A stretch of DNA of 64,000 bases from Streptomyces sp. NBC_00353 (GCF_036108815.1 NZ_CP107985.1:186001-250000); one strand, 5' to 3'. Positions 36,504 through 45,569 are shown, counted from the first letter of the stretch. A program made the numbers and translations. The notes: a model not told the origin generated them from the sequence alone.

Positions 36504-36941
36504 ATGTCCCACCGTCCCCGAATGTCCTTGCGCACCGCCGTCCTGACCGCTGTCGCGGCGGGCGCGGTACTCGTCCCGTCGGCCACGGCCGTCGCATCGG
36601 TCGCCTCCGACGCAAAGCCCAAGCCATCGGTGGCCGCCACCGAGCGGACCCCGGCGCCCACCAGGGGAACCGATGCGAGCAAGCCCACCCGGGGCGAGGC
36701 GCCGTCGGCGGCACCCCGTGGCGGCGTGGCCGCGGGCGACCGGCCCAGCGCGGTCCCGGCCCGTCCCTCGAAGCGCGACTCCGCCGAGCCCCGTGGCGGC
36801 GTGGCCGCGGGCGAGCGCCCGTTGGGACCGACGAGCGACAACACCACTGCCCTCGCGGGCTCGGCCGCTGCCGCGTTCGTCCTGGCGGGCGCGGGCACCC
36901 TCGTACTGCGCCGCCGCGCGGCCGCGCACCGCAACGGCTGA
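36504..36941 (+). CDS. Small surface protein with signal peptide and C-terminal membrane anchor
   Basis: 145 residues with GGAG before the ATG. The N-terminus is a signal peptide (SLRTAVLTAVAAGAVLVPSA), the middle is Ala/Pro/Arg-rich with two copies of PRGGVAAG(D/E)RP, and the end is a hydrophobic helix (ALAGSAAAAFVLAGAGTLVL) plus RRRAAAHRNG. This is the layout of a sortase substrate, but no LPXTG or LAXTG is present; LGPTS lies just before the helix. It sits between the two-component genes and a sortase gene. Confidence 0.82.
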   Translation: MSHRPRMSLRTAVLTAVAAGAVLVPSATAVASVASDAKPKPSVAATERTPAPTRGTDASKPTRGEAPSAAPRGGVAAGDRPSAVPARPSKRDSAEPRGGVAAGERPLGPTSDNTTALAGSAAAAFVLAGAGTLVLRRRAAAHRNG

Positions 36942-36948
36942 CCACCAG

Positions 36949-36980
36949 CAGTGGCGCCGCCCCTCAGGGCGGCGCCACTG
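36949..36980 (+). terminator. 14-bp hairpin after the surface protein gene
   Basis: CAGTGGCGCCGCCC (36949-36962) pairs exactly with 36967-36980 around a 4-base loop. It separates the surface protein gene from the sortase and may only partly terminate. Confidence 0.75.
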
Positions 36981-37016
36981 CCTGTTCCCGCACCACCTCT
37001 CCGCACTGGAACCCAC

Positions 37017-37652
37017 ATGCCCCGTACGCACCACCGGCTGCGGCGATCCGCCGCACACCCGACGCACGTCTGCCTTGCCCTCGTCCTCGCTCTCGCCCCA
37101 CTCACCGGCTGCATGACCCACGCCGCGGAGGAACCAGCCCACGCCCCCTCGCACCGCTCCGCCACCACGCCGCCGTCCGGCTCCTCCGTCACCCCCAGGG
37201 CCGAACAACCCGCGGCTCCCACCCAAGTGGCCATCCCCTCGATCGGCGTGACGAGTTCCCTGATACGACTCGGCCTCAACGCGGACGGCACCGTAGAAGT
37301 CCCGCCGGCGGAGAAGGGCATGACAGCAGGGTGGTACACGGGAGGCGCGATCCCCGGCGAGCGCGGAGCAGCCGTGGTCATCGGGCACAACGACACCCGA
37401 TTCGGCAGGGCCGTCTTCCACGATCTGAAGAAGATCGGCAAGGGCGCGGACATCGTCATCCGCAACGAGCGAGGTCAGGTGGCCCACTTCACCGTCACCG
37501 GCACGGAATCCGTGAGCAAGAAGGCGTTCCCCACGAAGAAGGTGTACGGCGCGACCGACGACCGCGTCCTCCGCCTCATCACCTGCGACGGCGCATTCGA
37601 CGCTCAGGGCCACCCGGTGGACAACCTCATCGTCTACGCGACGCTGCGCTGA
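37017..37652 (+). CDS. Class F-like sortase with a lipobox
   Basis: 211 residues from the ATG at 37017. The N-terminus has a lipoprotein-type signal (LALAPLTGCMTH, so Cys is the predicted lipidation site), then a Pro/Ser-rich linker. The sortase beta barrel contains the catalytic His124 (VVIGHNDTRFG) and Cys190 (LITCDGAF), with GHPVDNLIVYATLR at the end. The extended linker and absence of a C-terminal helix fit class F sortases of actinobacteria. Likely partner: the surface protein just upstream. Confidence 0.9.
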   Translation: MPRTHHRLRRSAAHPTHVCLALVLALAPLTGCMTHAAEEPAHAPSHRSATTPPSGSSVTPRAEQPAAPTQVAIPSIGVTSSLIRLGLNADGTVEVPPAEKGMTAGWYTGGAIPGERGAAVVIGHNDTRFGRAVFHDLKKIGKGADIVIRNERGQVAHFTVTGTESVSKKAFPTKKVYGATDDRVLRLITCDGAFDAQGHPVDNLIVYATLR

Positions 37653-37780
37653 GGCACCTCCACAGCCGTTGGTACGCCGATGGAAGGACTCCCGACATCC
37701 AACTTCTGCCCGTGAGTAACTCCTGCTGATGTGATGTGTGTTGCCTGTTCCACACCTCATCAGCAGAAGCAGGAGACCCC

Positions 37781-37986
37781 GTGCCGCTCACCGCGCTCCG
37801 TCGCACCTCCGGCGTGGCTCTGACCGCCGCGCTCGTCGCCGTCACGCCGGCCGCCAACACGCCGCGCGCATCGGCGGCGGACACCCCGTCGCTGCGGGTT
37901 CTGACGTACAACACGTTCCTGATGAGCAAGAACCTGTACCCGAACTGGGGTCAGGACCACCGGGCGGCGGAGATACCGGCTGTGGT
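37781..37986 (+). pseudogene. Secreted sphingomyelinase-like phosphodiesterase, N-terminal fragment
   Basis: GTG at 37781 with AGGAG upstream. A signal peptide (TSGVALTAALVAVTPAANTP) is followed by LRVLTYNTFLMSKNLYPNWG and QDHRAAEIP, which match the start of bacterial neutral sphingomyelinase/EEP-family phosphodiesterases. After this the frame enters unrelated sequence and stops; the catalytic residues are missing. Confidence 0.8.
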
Positions 37987-38271
37987 GTCCCCGGTGCGTA
38001 TCACGGTGGCCCGGGTCCGGACGTGCTGTTTCAGACTCATATCGCCCCCTCTGTGTGCTTGTTATTGCGTGTGGGGGTGGACGAATCATGTACCCGATTC
38101 GTCGCAAAAGTAGGCCGAGGCTTAGGACTCCTAACAAAAGTGGTGGGCTTTGACCTGGTCAGAGGTCGGTGTCGTGCACGAGACCGCCGGGTATCGGGAC
38201 GTGGTCAGCCGTGTAATCGCACGCGATAAACCCGGCGACGTCGGCGATCATCCCCGGGATACTGGTCGCCC
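37987..38271. other. Junction region, no gene recognised
   Basis: An AT-richer stretch near 38030-38140 follows the sphingomyelinase breakpoint. No transposase or repeat end was identified with confidence. Confidence 0.4.
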
Positions 38272-39018
38272 ATGGATGAGGTCGAAGTCGTTGTCGCCCA
38301 TTCCGAGCGCGCGACCCTGCGCGTCGGCGACGTGTTCCTGAAGGTGGACGCCGATCAGGCACGCATCGACGTCGAGGTCGATGCGATGTCCCTCGCGCCG
38401 GTCCCGACCCCGGAGGTCCTGTGGCGCAAGCCGCCCGTGCTCGCCATCGCCGCACTCCCGGGGACGACGCTTGGGCGCCTCGGCGGGCCGTCGACCGGGT
38501 CGTCGGCGGCGTGGGCCGCGGCGGGCGCCGCCATCCGGAAGCTGCACGACGCGCCGCTGCCGCCCCGGCCCGGCCGGGCCGGCCGGAGCATCGTCGCGCT
38601 GGCGGCGGAACTCGACGACGAGTGCGAGTTGCTCGTGACGAACGGCCTCCTGCCCGCTGACCTGGTCACCCGCAACCGCCAGGTCGCCGAGGCCGCGCTC
38701 CGGCCGTGGACTCCGGCGTTCACGCACGGCGACCTGCAGATCGCGCACGTCTTCGTCGACGGCGACGAGGTCACGGGCGTCATCGACTGGTCCGAGGCGG
38801 GCCAGGGTGATGCCCTGTACGACCTCGCCACCTTCACGCTCGGACACGAGGAGCACCTCGACGACGTCATCGCCGGCTATGGCACCGACATCGACCTCGA
38901 CGTGATCCACGCGTGGTGGTCGTTGCGAAGCCTGCTGGCAGTTCGCTGGCTGATCGAGCACGGCTTCGACCCGTTCGCGCCGGGCTGTGAGGTCGACGTG
39001 CTGAGATCCCGGATGTGA
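38272..39018 (+). CDS. Phosphotransferase of the APH/choline kinase-like family
   Basis: 248 residues. The kinase-like fold shows AFTHGDLQIAHVFVDGDEVT (catalytic Asp in HGDLQ) and VIDWSEAGQGDALYDLATFT (metal-binding Asp). It lacks about 40 residues at the N-terminus compared with classical aminoglycoside kinases. Members phosphorylate aminoglycosides, macrolides, choline or other small molecules; the substrate cannot be told from sequence. It stands alone between fragments. Confidence 0.88.
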   Translation: MDEVEVVVAHSERATLRVGDVFLKVDADQARIDVEVDAMSLAPVPTPEVLWRKPPVLAIAALPGTTLGRLGGPSTGSSAAWAAAGAAIRKLHDAPLPPRPGRAGRSIVALAAELDDECELLVTNGLLPADLVTRNRQVAEAALRPWTPAFTHGDLQIAHVFVDGDEVTGVIDWSEAGQGDALYDLATFTLGHEEHLDDVIAGYGTDIDLDVIHAWWSLRSLLAVRWLIEHGFDPFAPGCEVDVLRSRM

Positions 39019-39094
39019 GGCTGCGCGGGCCCGACTGCTACGAATGCGTTCTGACGCATCGAGCAGGCCATCCCCTGGGGCGCATCGCCTGCCC

Positions 39095-39228
39095 TTACTC
39101 TCGACAAAGTGCGGTGCGCAGTCGTCGCCAGCAGATGGCGGCGCAGCCAAGGGCGACGAACGCGTGGTGGATGTCGTCGCGGATCTCCCAGCGGATGCGC
39201 AGGCGGCGGAACCAGTCCGGATGCCGCC
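39095..39228 (-). pseudogene. IS5-family transposase C-terminal fragment
   Basis: WFRRLRIRWEIRDDIHHAFV and AAICWRRLRTAL end at TAA 39095-39097, as in IS5-family transposases. Around 39298-39335 the sequence GGCTGTCCCGTAATCCCTGG resembles an IS5-type terminus, so this may be the leftover of one element. Confidence 0.8.
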
Positions 39229-39431
39229 GCGCCGTCTACGACGCGATCTGGGCGCGTTGCGGCGCCCGGTAGGCCGGGAGATTGGCCACGTAGTCAAGGG
39301 CTGTCCCGTAATCCCTGGCGGGCACACGACGACAGCTCCGCTGAGGCCGGGGGCTTGCTGACGGGGCACGCGCTGAGTTCTTGTCGATCCATTCCCGGAG
39401 AGGAACATTGGTGGTGTCGTCGACAGAGGGG

Positions 39432-40241
39432 TCATCCACTGCGGGGCTCGGTGTAGCGGTCGGCGATGATGCCGCGGAGCCCTGCGGCGTCCCGCAACCG
39501 CTCCTGGCGAGACGTGACGTCCTGCAGTATTGCCGTGTCGGGAAGCGTGGGTATGGAGACGAGTTCGCCGAGGTCCAGACCTACGAGCGCGGCGCGGACG
39601 AAGTCGTCCGCATCGACGAACGACTCCTGCGGGAATGCAGAGGACTCCATGCCGGCGGCGTCGAAGAACTCCGTGCGGACGGGGCCGGGCAGCACCACCT
39701 GGACGCGGATTCCGCTGCCCTCGACCTCGTGTTGCAGTCCACGCGAGAAGAGCAGGTCGTACGCCTTGGAGGCGCCGTAGGCTGCGCCGTTGGGCGGGAC
39801 TTTGAACGCGCCGATCGACGACACGTTGATCAAAGTGCCGGAGTCGCGCTTGGAGAAGGAGAGTAGCGCCGCGCGGGACAGGCGGGTCAGCGCCAGCACG
39901 TTCACCGCGACGACGTGGTTGAGCGTCGCGGGCTCGATCTGGAGCACCGGGCCCAGTCCGCCTAGACCCGCCGCGTTCACGACCACGGCAAGGGTGTCGT
40001 GGTCGATGACCACCTTCTCGACCCTTGCCAAGCCGGCCTCCTCAGCCAGGTCGGCGGCGAGCACGGTGGCCTTGAGTCCCGTGTCCCGGTGGATGGTTTC
40101 AGCGAGTTCGGCCAGCCTGTCCGCGCGGCGGGCAACCAGGATTGGCGCGTACCCGCGCCGGGCCAGCTGCTCGGCGTAGGAGCATCCGATCCCTGAGGAC
40201 GCGCCTGTGATCAGTGCGGCCGGTGCGTAGGTCGTAGTCAT
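39432..40241 (-). CDS. SDR-family oxidoreductase
   Basis: 269 residues from the ATG at 40241 (MTTTYAPAALITGASSGIGC). Classical SDR motifs: TGASSGIG for NAD(P) binding, NAAG, the catalytic Ser (INVSSIGAF) and YGASK (Tyr and Lys). The Arg pair in LVARRADRL suggests NADP(H) preference. The enzyme reduces or oxidises a hydroxyl/keto substrate not identifiable here. It is flanked by IS5 debris and a gene-poor stretch. Confidence 0.93.
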   Translation of the reverse strand: MTTTYAPAALITGASSGIGCSYAEQLARRGYAPILVARRADRLAELAETIHRDTGLKATVLAADLAEEAGLARVEKVVIDHDTLAVVVNAAGLGGLGPVLQIEPATLNHVVAVNVLALTRLSRAALLSFSKRDSGTLINVSSIGAFKVPPNGAAYGASKAYDLLFSRGLQHEVEGSGIRVQVVLPGPVRTEFFDAAGMESSAFPQESFVDADDFVRAALVGLDLGELVSIPTLPDTAILQDVTSRQERLRDAAGLRGIIADRYTEPRSG

Positions 40242-41372
40242 GGGAGCCTTCCAAATGGTGAGCAGCAGCCTGCCGCCCCGGAGAGGACTAACCGTCCGCG
40301 TCCGGTCGGCGCGCGGGCCGGGCCGTCTGGCCAGCGACAGATGAGTCTGTGTGTCATCTGCGGCATCCACTGAGCCGTACCTCGCCTTTGAGGCTACGGC
40401 CCTTCGGCCGCGCTGTCCGTCGGGGCCGGCAGCGGACGCCGGGCGGCGGGAGGGGACCACCGGGCCGAGCACGATCAGCACGCCGATCAGGGATCCGTAC
40501 CCGGTCCAGGAGTGGCCCCGCCATTCGTCGAGTGGAGACCGGCTTACGGTGCGTCCGAGCCCCTTGTTTTGTCCTGTGCGCTCACCGTGGAAAAGGTGGG
40601 GCTGAGGACCGATTTCACGCGCCCAGCCTATTAAGGCTGCCGTGGACTATGAACGGAGCGATCATGTCCGACACGGGGACCCGGCAGTCGGGCACTTCCC
40701 CCAGGTCGAGGCCCCCGAGATCGTTGGCCCGCTCCTCACCGGCTGGCTCAGCGACCACGCGTAAGACTTGCCGCACGGAGAAGTTCCCCTGACGCCGACC
40801 CGGACCGGTCCCGAACAGCACGACATATGAGCTCACGCCTACGACCGCACCGGCACCCAGTCGTCGACCACCGGGGCGGGTCAGGCACTCCATCTGCGAC
40901 CCGCCCCTCGCAAGGCACGCCCAACCAAGATGTCTCATATCAGTTGGCGGACCCCACGAAGCGTCCTGCCTGCTTCACCTTGCCCATCCACACCCCGGGC
41001 GGGCCCCGGCCTCTTCCTGCGCCTGATCCAGGTTCTTTTCCCCCCGGGGCCGACGGCCGTCGCCGACCGCGACCTGGCGCAGGTAGTAACGGTACTCGGA
41101 GCCCGTGCTCACTTGCCTGAACGTCATCATGCAACCCAGCCCACCCCCTTAAGGGCCTGTCCGGCGGATCGGCTCCCTTCATCGGCCCGATCGGGCTGCG
41201 CCGACGCAGTCGCCCTCACCCGCTGGTCAGCACGCGCCGGCGCAGTGACCTACCCGATCAACTCCGCCAACCACCTATGAGACGCCGCGAGTTCATCCGC
41301 CCTCATACTGGCGGCGGACCACCAGAGCGCACCGCCCGTCCAGACACCTGACAAAGCCCTACCGGAGCGGCT
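40242..41372. other. Long region without a recognised gene
   Basis: About 1.1 kb. Several overlapping frames are open on both strands, as expected at this GC content, but none has family motifs or a convincing start. It may be decayed sequence. Confidence 0.45.
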
Positions 41373-41753
41373 TCAGGCAGCCATGCGGGGGGATGAACTG
41401 CTGGGGTGCCTGAGGGCAAGGAGGTCCCGTGCGGTCATTGTGTCCGCGATCCTCATGTGCGGAGCGGCCTCGGAGCAGCGGTGCTGGCGTTCCAGGACGC
41501 GGGCGAGAGCGAGGTGGGCCGAGGCGTGGGTGGGTTCGGCGCGCAGGACTTTGCGCAGCTCCGCCTCGGCCAGGGAGAGCTGTGCCGTGTAGTAGTAGGA
41601 GCGGGCGAGGAGCATGCGGAGGTCCAGGTTGCGGGGTGCCGCGGCAACCAGGTCGGTGAGGACCCGGGTAGCCGCGCGGTAACGCTGGGATTCGAAGAGA
41701 CGGCTCGCGTATTGCCGCCGCTCGTTCCAGGTCACTCCCTGTACACCGGCCAT
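41373..41753 (-). CDS. TPR-repeat protein
   Basis: 126 residues from the ATG at 41753, with GGAG 8 bases upstream; a start at 41780 is possible. Helical pairs include YASRLFESQRYRAATRVLTD, LDLRMLLARSYYYTAQLSLA and ASAHLALARVLERQHRCSEA, matching consensus TPR positions (W/L-G-Y-A-F-A-P). Three repeats can be seen. Probably a small scaffold or adaptor; the partner is unknown. Confidence 0.85.
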   Translation of the reverse strand: MAGVQGVTWNERRQYASRLFESQRYRAATRVLTDLVAAAPRNLDLRMLLARSYYYTAQLSLAEAELRKVLRAEPTHASAHLALARVLERQHRCSEAAPHMRIADTMTARDLLALRHPSSSSPRMAA

Positions 41754-42007
41754 CACATTCTCCGTTCCTTCTACGAGCATCCGCTCAGTCGTCCAGGCGC
41801 CTGGCGCCCGAGGTCTTCCGGGGCGAGGAGCCGATGGCCCCCTTGCCCGCCTGTTCAGGCTTCGTTCGAATTCGAGTCATGGAATCCGGGTTGGTCTCGG
41901 TTTGTTGTGTTCTGGCTGGATGAGTGGAATGCGTCGCCCCGGTTTGCCATGATACGAACCTATTACACACTTACCTCTTGCACAAGCAAAGCTTGGGGGT
42001 TGAGAGT

Positions 42008-42136
42008 GTGACAAAGGAATCATTCGGTCAGTGGTGCAGCGACGGCGTCTTCGGTCTGATCAATGCATGGACGGGTGTCTGGCCTGGCGGAGAAGCGGGG
42101 AAGAAAGGTGAGGGCCGTGGCTTTCGGCTCCTCTGA
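42008..42136 (+). CDS. Possible 42-residue peptide gene
   Basis: GTG with GGGGG 8 bases upstream, downstream of an AT-rich promoter-like stretch (41900-42000). The peptide has a Trp/Gly-rich middle (FGQWCSDGVFGLINAWTGVW) and a basic tail (GKKGEGRGFRLL), with one Cys and no signal peptide. The stop lies 30 bases before the next gene on the same strand, so the two may be co-transcribed. Reality and function are uncertain. Confidence 0.45.
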   Translation: MTKESFGQWCSDGVFGLINAWTGVWPGGEAGKKGEGRGFRLL

Positions 42137-42166
42137 CCGGGGCTATGGCTGCTCAAGGGAGGCGTA

Positions 42167-42388
42167 GTGAACTTCAGGGCTCTGCTTCTCTACGGGTTGC
42201 TGCCCGCCTTCGGATTACTGCTTGCCTGGCACGTAGCCCGCTCCGATCGTTGCCGAGCCGCGGCAGGCGACGAAACAGCCCACCCCGCGCCGCCATTCTG
42301 GCGGGAGTACCTGAGGGCGTGGGGCATCGTGCTAATGGCAGTGCTACTGCTCATCCTCCACATTGCCTTCAGCGGCCACATTCCCTGA
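42167..42388 (+). CDS. Small membrane protein with two helices
   Basis: 73 residues, GTG start with GGAGG 7 bases upstream. Two hydrophobic segments (ALLLYGLLPAFGLLLAWHVA and IVLMAVLLLILHIAFSG) flank a short charged loop (RSDRCRAAAGDETAHPAPPF). Not recognised. It follows the 42-residue ORF closely. Confidence 0.7.
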   Translation: MNFRALLLYGLLPAFGLLLAWHVARSDRCRAAAGDETAHPAPPFWREYLRAWGIVLMAVLLLILHIAFSGHIP

Positions 42389-42876
42389 ACAACCCGACCC
42401 CACGTGACGTTCGCCCCTCGGGCCGGGAGAGACAGCCACACTCGTCCACCCGCCCGACACGGCGAGACGACAAGACGTTGAGGTGTTCCCGACTTCCACG
42501 TGGACTCTCTGCGCATAGCGCCCCGCGGACTCGGCCGTCTCGGCCGTCTCTGCCGTCTCTGCCACGGCGGGCTCTCCTTGAAGCAGCGCGAAGCGAGGAA
42601 GCCGGGCGCGGAGCGGCCGATGACCGGCTGCCCCAACCCGCAGCTCGTGAGAGCGCGGGATGCCCGGCACACGGTGAGACGGTACGGGGAAGCGCAGCGG
42701 ACCCGCACCGCCGCGCGGCACGGACGGCGCAGCGCCCCGCCCCGCCCCGCCCCGAAGCAAAAGCACGAACGCTGCGCCCCGCAGCGCCGCACCCTCCCCG
42801 CCACACCGCGCCCCGGTTACCGCCCAGTGGGGCTGGGCGAGCTGCCGCGGTGCCCTGACGGCCTCCTGGCACCGCC
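42389..42876. other. Low-complexity region, no gene recognised
   Basis: Very GC-rich sequence with strongly biased composition. Contains a short tandem repeat (next entry). Its style resembles 60230-60360. Confidence 0.45.
42532..42564. repeat. Short tandem repeat, 9-bp unit
   Basis: About three and a half copies of (C/G)GGCCGTCT-like units: CGGCCGTCT, CGGCCGTCT, CTGCCGTCT, CTGCC. Confidence 0.75.
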
Positions 42877-43008
42877 TGGATCTTCCCCGGCTATAGCGCA
42901 GGAACCCATCGTTCCGCCGCCACCCTCGCACGCAAGCTCCGCCGCCATGGCCTGCCCGCCCACCCTTGTCGGTACACCGCGCTTCTCGCGCTGGCCACGG
43001 GATCACCG
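42877..43008 (+). pseudogene. Integrase-like fragment
   Basis: WIFPGYSAGTHRSAATLARK and LRRHGLPAHPCRYTALLALA resemble the 'WLFPG...' segment of tyrosine-recombinase-like proteins in Streptomyces. The fragment is short and joined to the methyltransferase remnant. Tentative; it probably belongs to the same family as 6691-6868. Confidence 0.45.
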
Positions 43009-43074
43009 GTTCTCCTACGGAGCAGGAAAATGCCTGCCCGTCCCCGGATCCCACCACACCGCAAGGGCCACAGC

Positions 43075-43262
43075 ATGAGTGAAACAGCGCTCTTCGCCCG
43101 CGAGTTCCTGCGCAGCCCGCTCCGGACGGCCTCCCTGATCCCGAGTTCGGCCCGCCTGGTCGAGCGGCTCATCGCCGCCGTGCCGGAGCGGGGCGAGCCC
43201 GTGGTGGTGGAACTCGGTCCGGGCACCGGGCCGGCCACCGAGGCGATCCAACGCAAACTGGC
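43075..43262 (+). pseudogene. Class I SAM methyltransferase, N-terminal fragment
   Basis: Starts MSETALFAREFLRSPLRTAS, then LIPSSARLVERLIAA and the SAM-binding VVVELGPGTGPATEAIQRKL. This is the opening of phospholipid/rRNA-type methyltransferases. Coding similarity ends near 43262, where an AraC-type remnant on the other strand takes over. Confidence 0.8.
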
Positions 43263-43311
43263 ACTGATTCTCACTCGCCCTTGCACGATCCTCCGGCGTG
43301 GCGCGGCCTGC

Positions 43312-43680
43312 TCAAGGAAGGACACCTGCCGGGGTGCGCACAGCCTGACGCAGGCGGGCGGCGTCCCGGCTGGGCGGCGCGCCGAACTGGCGGCGATACT
43401 CCCGGCTGAACTGTGACGGGTTGTCATAGCCGACGCGGTGTCCGACCCCGGTGACGTCGCCCGGGTGCGTGGCGAGCAGCAGCCGGGCCTCCTGCAGCCG
43501 GATCTGCTTCTGGAACTGGATGGGGCTCATCGCGGTCACCGCCTGGAAGTTGCGGTAGAAGGCGGAGACACTCATGCCGGACATGCGTGCCACCTCGTCG
43601 ACCCGGAAGGGCTCGGCGTAGTGCTCGCGGATCCAGCGCACGGCCCGGGAGACGTGGCTGAGGCTGCTGTCGGCCAGGTC
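43312..43680 (-). pseudogene. AraC-family regulator, C-terminal fragment
   Basis: The double helix-turn-helix is complete: PFRVDEVARMSGMSVSAFYR and VTGVGHRVGYDNPSQFSREY, ending RRQFGAPPSRDAARLRQ. The N-terminal cupin-type ligand domain is absent: upstream of about 43680 the frame enters a hairpin region. It probably cannot respond to a ligand. Confidence 0.85.
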
Positions 43681-43705
43681 ACGCGCCGCCGCGCCCGCCC
43701 CAGAG

Positions 43706-43745
43706 CCGGGCGGGAGACCGGCTGATCACCCGGTCTCCCGCCCGG
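43706..43745. terminator. 16-bp perfect hairpin
   Basis: CCGGGCGGGAGACCGG (43706-43721) pairs exactly with 43730-43745 around an 8-base loop. It lies at the truncated edge of the AraC remnant. Confidence 0.7.
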
Positions 43746-44123
43746 ACGGCGGACGCCACCAACGGGGAAGCGGCGCACCATCCAGCCTCGATGGCGGGTG
43801 CCGTGGTCGCCTCAGCCGCGTGGCCGAGGTCGCGTCTCCCCTCAACAGGTGAGCGCGCCGCGGTGGTGGTTCTTACGGCGGACCGGGTATCCGTCACTCG
43901 TGGGCAGGGGCGTCGACCGGGGCGCACCACGAGGTCCCGATGTGTGGCAGGTGTGACCGCTTCGGGCAGCGACCGTGCCAGGTCCGCGAGCTAGATTCGG
44001 CGGTACACCGTCCCGGGGCGATACCGGCCGATAGGGCCGGCCCCGTGGGTCGGGGCAGACGCATCGACGACTGCCCGACCGCCCCTGAGACGCCGCCCGC
44101 CTGCCGGGGTTCTCCTCGGCAGA
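43746..44123. other. No gene recognised upstream of the pirin gene
   Basis: No family motif seen on either strand. The pirin promoter probably lies at its right end. Confidence 0.45.
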
Positions 44124-44137
44124 GGTACGCAAGTACC
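44124..44137. promoter_or_regulatory. Dyad GGTAC-GCAA-GTACC upstream of the pirin gene
   Basis: Perfect inverted repeat with a 4-base centre, 63 bases before the pirin start codon. It could be an operator for a HxlR or TetR-type regulator; no such gene is adjacent. Confidence 0.55.
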
Positions 44138-44199
44138 CCCCTCCTAGCGGAACGTCGTCGCGCTGGACGTCGTCCGCACCGTACATACGAAGGACCGCT

Positions 44200-45177
44200 A
44201 TGCCGGCCGTGACCGTCGAGGATCTCCTGGTCCTCCCCCGCCTCCCGCGCCTTGACGCGACCGCCATCGACCGCCCCGTCCGCCGCCTGGTCACCGCACC
44301 CCAGCAGCGGGAGGGGGCCGGCTTTCTGGTGCACCGCCCGTTCCCGAGTGCCGCTTTGCCCGATGCGGACCCGTTCTTGCTGCTCGACCACGTCGGTGAG
44401 ACCGTCTACCAGCCCTACGAGGCCAAGGGCGCCCCCTGGCACCCGCACCGCGGATTCGAAACTGTCACCTACGTCATCGACGGCACGGTGGTGCACCACG
44501 ATTCCAACGGTGGCGGAGGCGTGATATCGGACGGGGACACACAGTGGATGACCGCAGGGTCGGGGATCCTGCACGACGAGGTCCCCAGCGAGGAGGTCCT
44601 GGCCAAGGGCGGCCTCAGCCACGGCATCCAGCTGTGGGTGAACCTGCCCCGCACCCGCAAGTGGGCGCAGCCGCGTTACCAGGACGTCCGGGCGGACAAG
44701 CTGCGGCTGCTCACCTCCGATGACGGCGGGGCGCTGGTACGCCTGATCGCCGGTGGGCTTGGCGGCTACCAGGGACCGGGCGTGACCTACACCCCCATCG
44801 TCTATGCGCACGCGAGTCTGCTTCCCCAGGCGCAGTTGCGTACCGGGTGGGATCCGCAGTTCAGCGCGATGGTCTACGTCCTGCAGGGAGCGGGGAGCGT
44901 GGGCGCCGACAGGCGCCCCGTCGGGGATGGGCAACTGGCGGTGTTCGGTGCGGGCGATGTCCTCACCGTCCAGGCGGGGGCCCATCAGCGCGGCCGCACC
45001 GGCCGCTTTGAGGTGCTGCTGCTGGGCGGCGTGCCGCTGCGGGAGCCGATCGCCCGCTACGGCCCGTTCGTGATGAACACCGAGGCGGAGATCCGGCAGG
45101 CCGTCGAGGACTACCAGCAGGGCAGGAAACCACCGCCGCGACCAAGTTCGATTTCCGGCATAGCAGGCGCCACGTAA
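44200..45177 (+). CDS. Pirin-family protein
   Basis: 325 residues with AAGGA upstream of the ATG. Bicupin protein with the pirin metal-binding pattern HPHRGFETVTYVIDGTVVHH in the first cupin and WMTAGSGILHDEVPSEE nearby. The C-terminal cupin (SAMVYVLQGAGSVGAD, RFEVLLLGGVPL) and the ending YGPFVMNTEAEIRQAVEDY are typical. Some pirins act as quercetin dioxygenases, others bind regulators; the role here is unknown. Confidence 0.94.
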   Translation: MPAVTVEDLLVLPRLPRLDATAIDRPVRRLVTAPQQREGAGFLVHRPFPSAALPDADPFLLLDHVGETVYQPYEAKGAPWHPHRGFETVTYVIDGTVVHHDSNGGGGVISDGDTQWMTAGSGILHDEVPSEEVLAKGGLSHGIQLWVNLPRTRKWAQPRYQDVRADKLRLLTSDDGGALVRLIAGGLGGYQGPGVTYTPIVYAHASLLPQAQLRTGWDPQFSAMVYVLQGAGSVGADRRPVGDGQLAVFGAGDVLTVQAGAHQRGRTGRFEVLLLGGVPLREPIARYGPFVMNTEAEIRQAVEDYQQGRKPPPRPSSISGIAGAT

Positions 45178-45184
45178 GGAACAT

Positions 45185-45476
45185 GCAGCTGCCGGTGGAG
45201 CGCCGCTACGTTTCCGCCCAGGTCAGACAGTTGGGCCCATAACTCGTTGGTGAACGCGAAACCACCACGCCGCAGCGACGTCGTCTCAGCGCACCCCGAC
45301 GCACGGGCCACGGCCAACCAGCGCCACACCGTACGTACACAGACCCCCGCCGTATCGGCGGCGATCCGCACATGCACAGACGCCAGCTTGCCGGGCTCAT
45401 CCAGAGCGAGCAGACGACGCACCACCACCTGGCGTGCCAAGACCCGGTCGCGGGAGGGCGACACAATGGAATTCAA
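45185..45476 (-). pseudogene. Mu-like transposase, N-terminal fragment
   Basis: RDRVLARQVVVRRLLALDEP, VHVRIAADTAGVCVRTVWRW and ALHRQLHVPYVAPAMPEI are the helix-turn-helix start of a Streptomyces DDE transposase with a Mu-type C-terminal domain. The frame breaks at the end of the pirin gene. The matching catalytic part is found as a separate fragment at 47690-48240. Confidence 0.72.
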
Positions 45477-45569
45477 CTCGGCGACGATGTGCCTGACCCG
45501 AGGTGCGGTAGGGAGACATCACCTGCAGGGCGTAGGGCGACCTGCGCCGCTGGCCGGGGTTTCATTCAG

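Noticed and set aside
40349..41280. Several open frames on both strands
   Set aside because: They overlap each other, have no recognisable motif and look like high-GC artefacts.
42500..42830. Possible CRISPR-like or structured repeat array
   Set aside because: Only a short 9-bp tandem repeat and low-complexity sequence; no regular repeat-spacer pattern here or elsewhere in the window.
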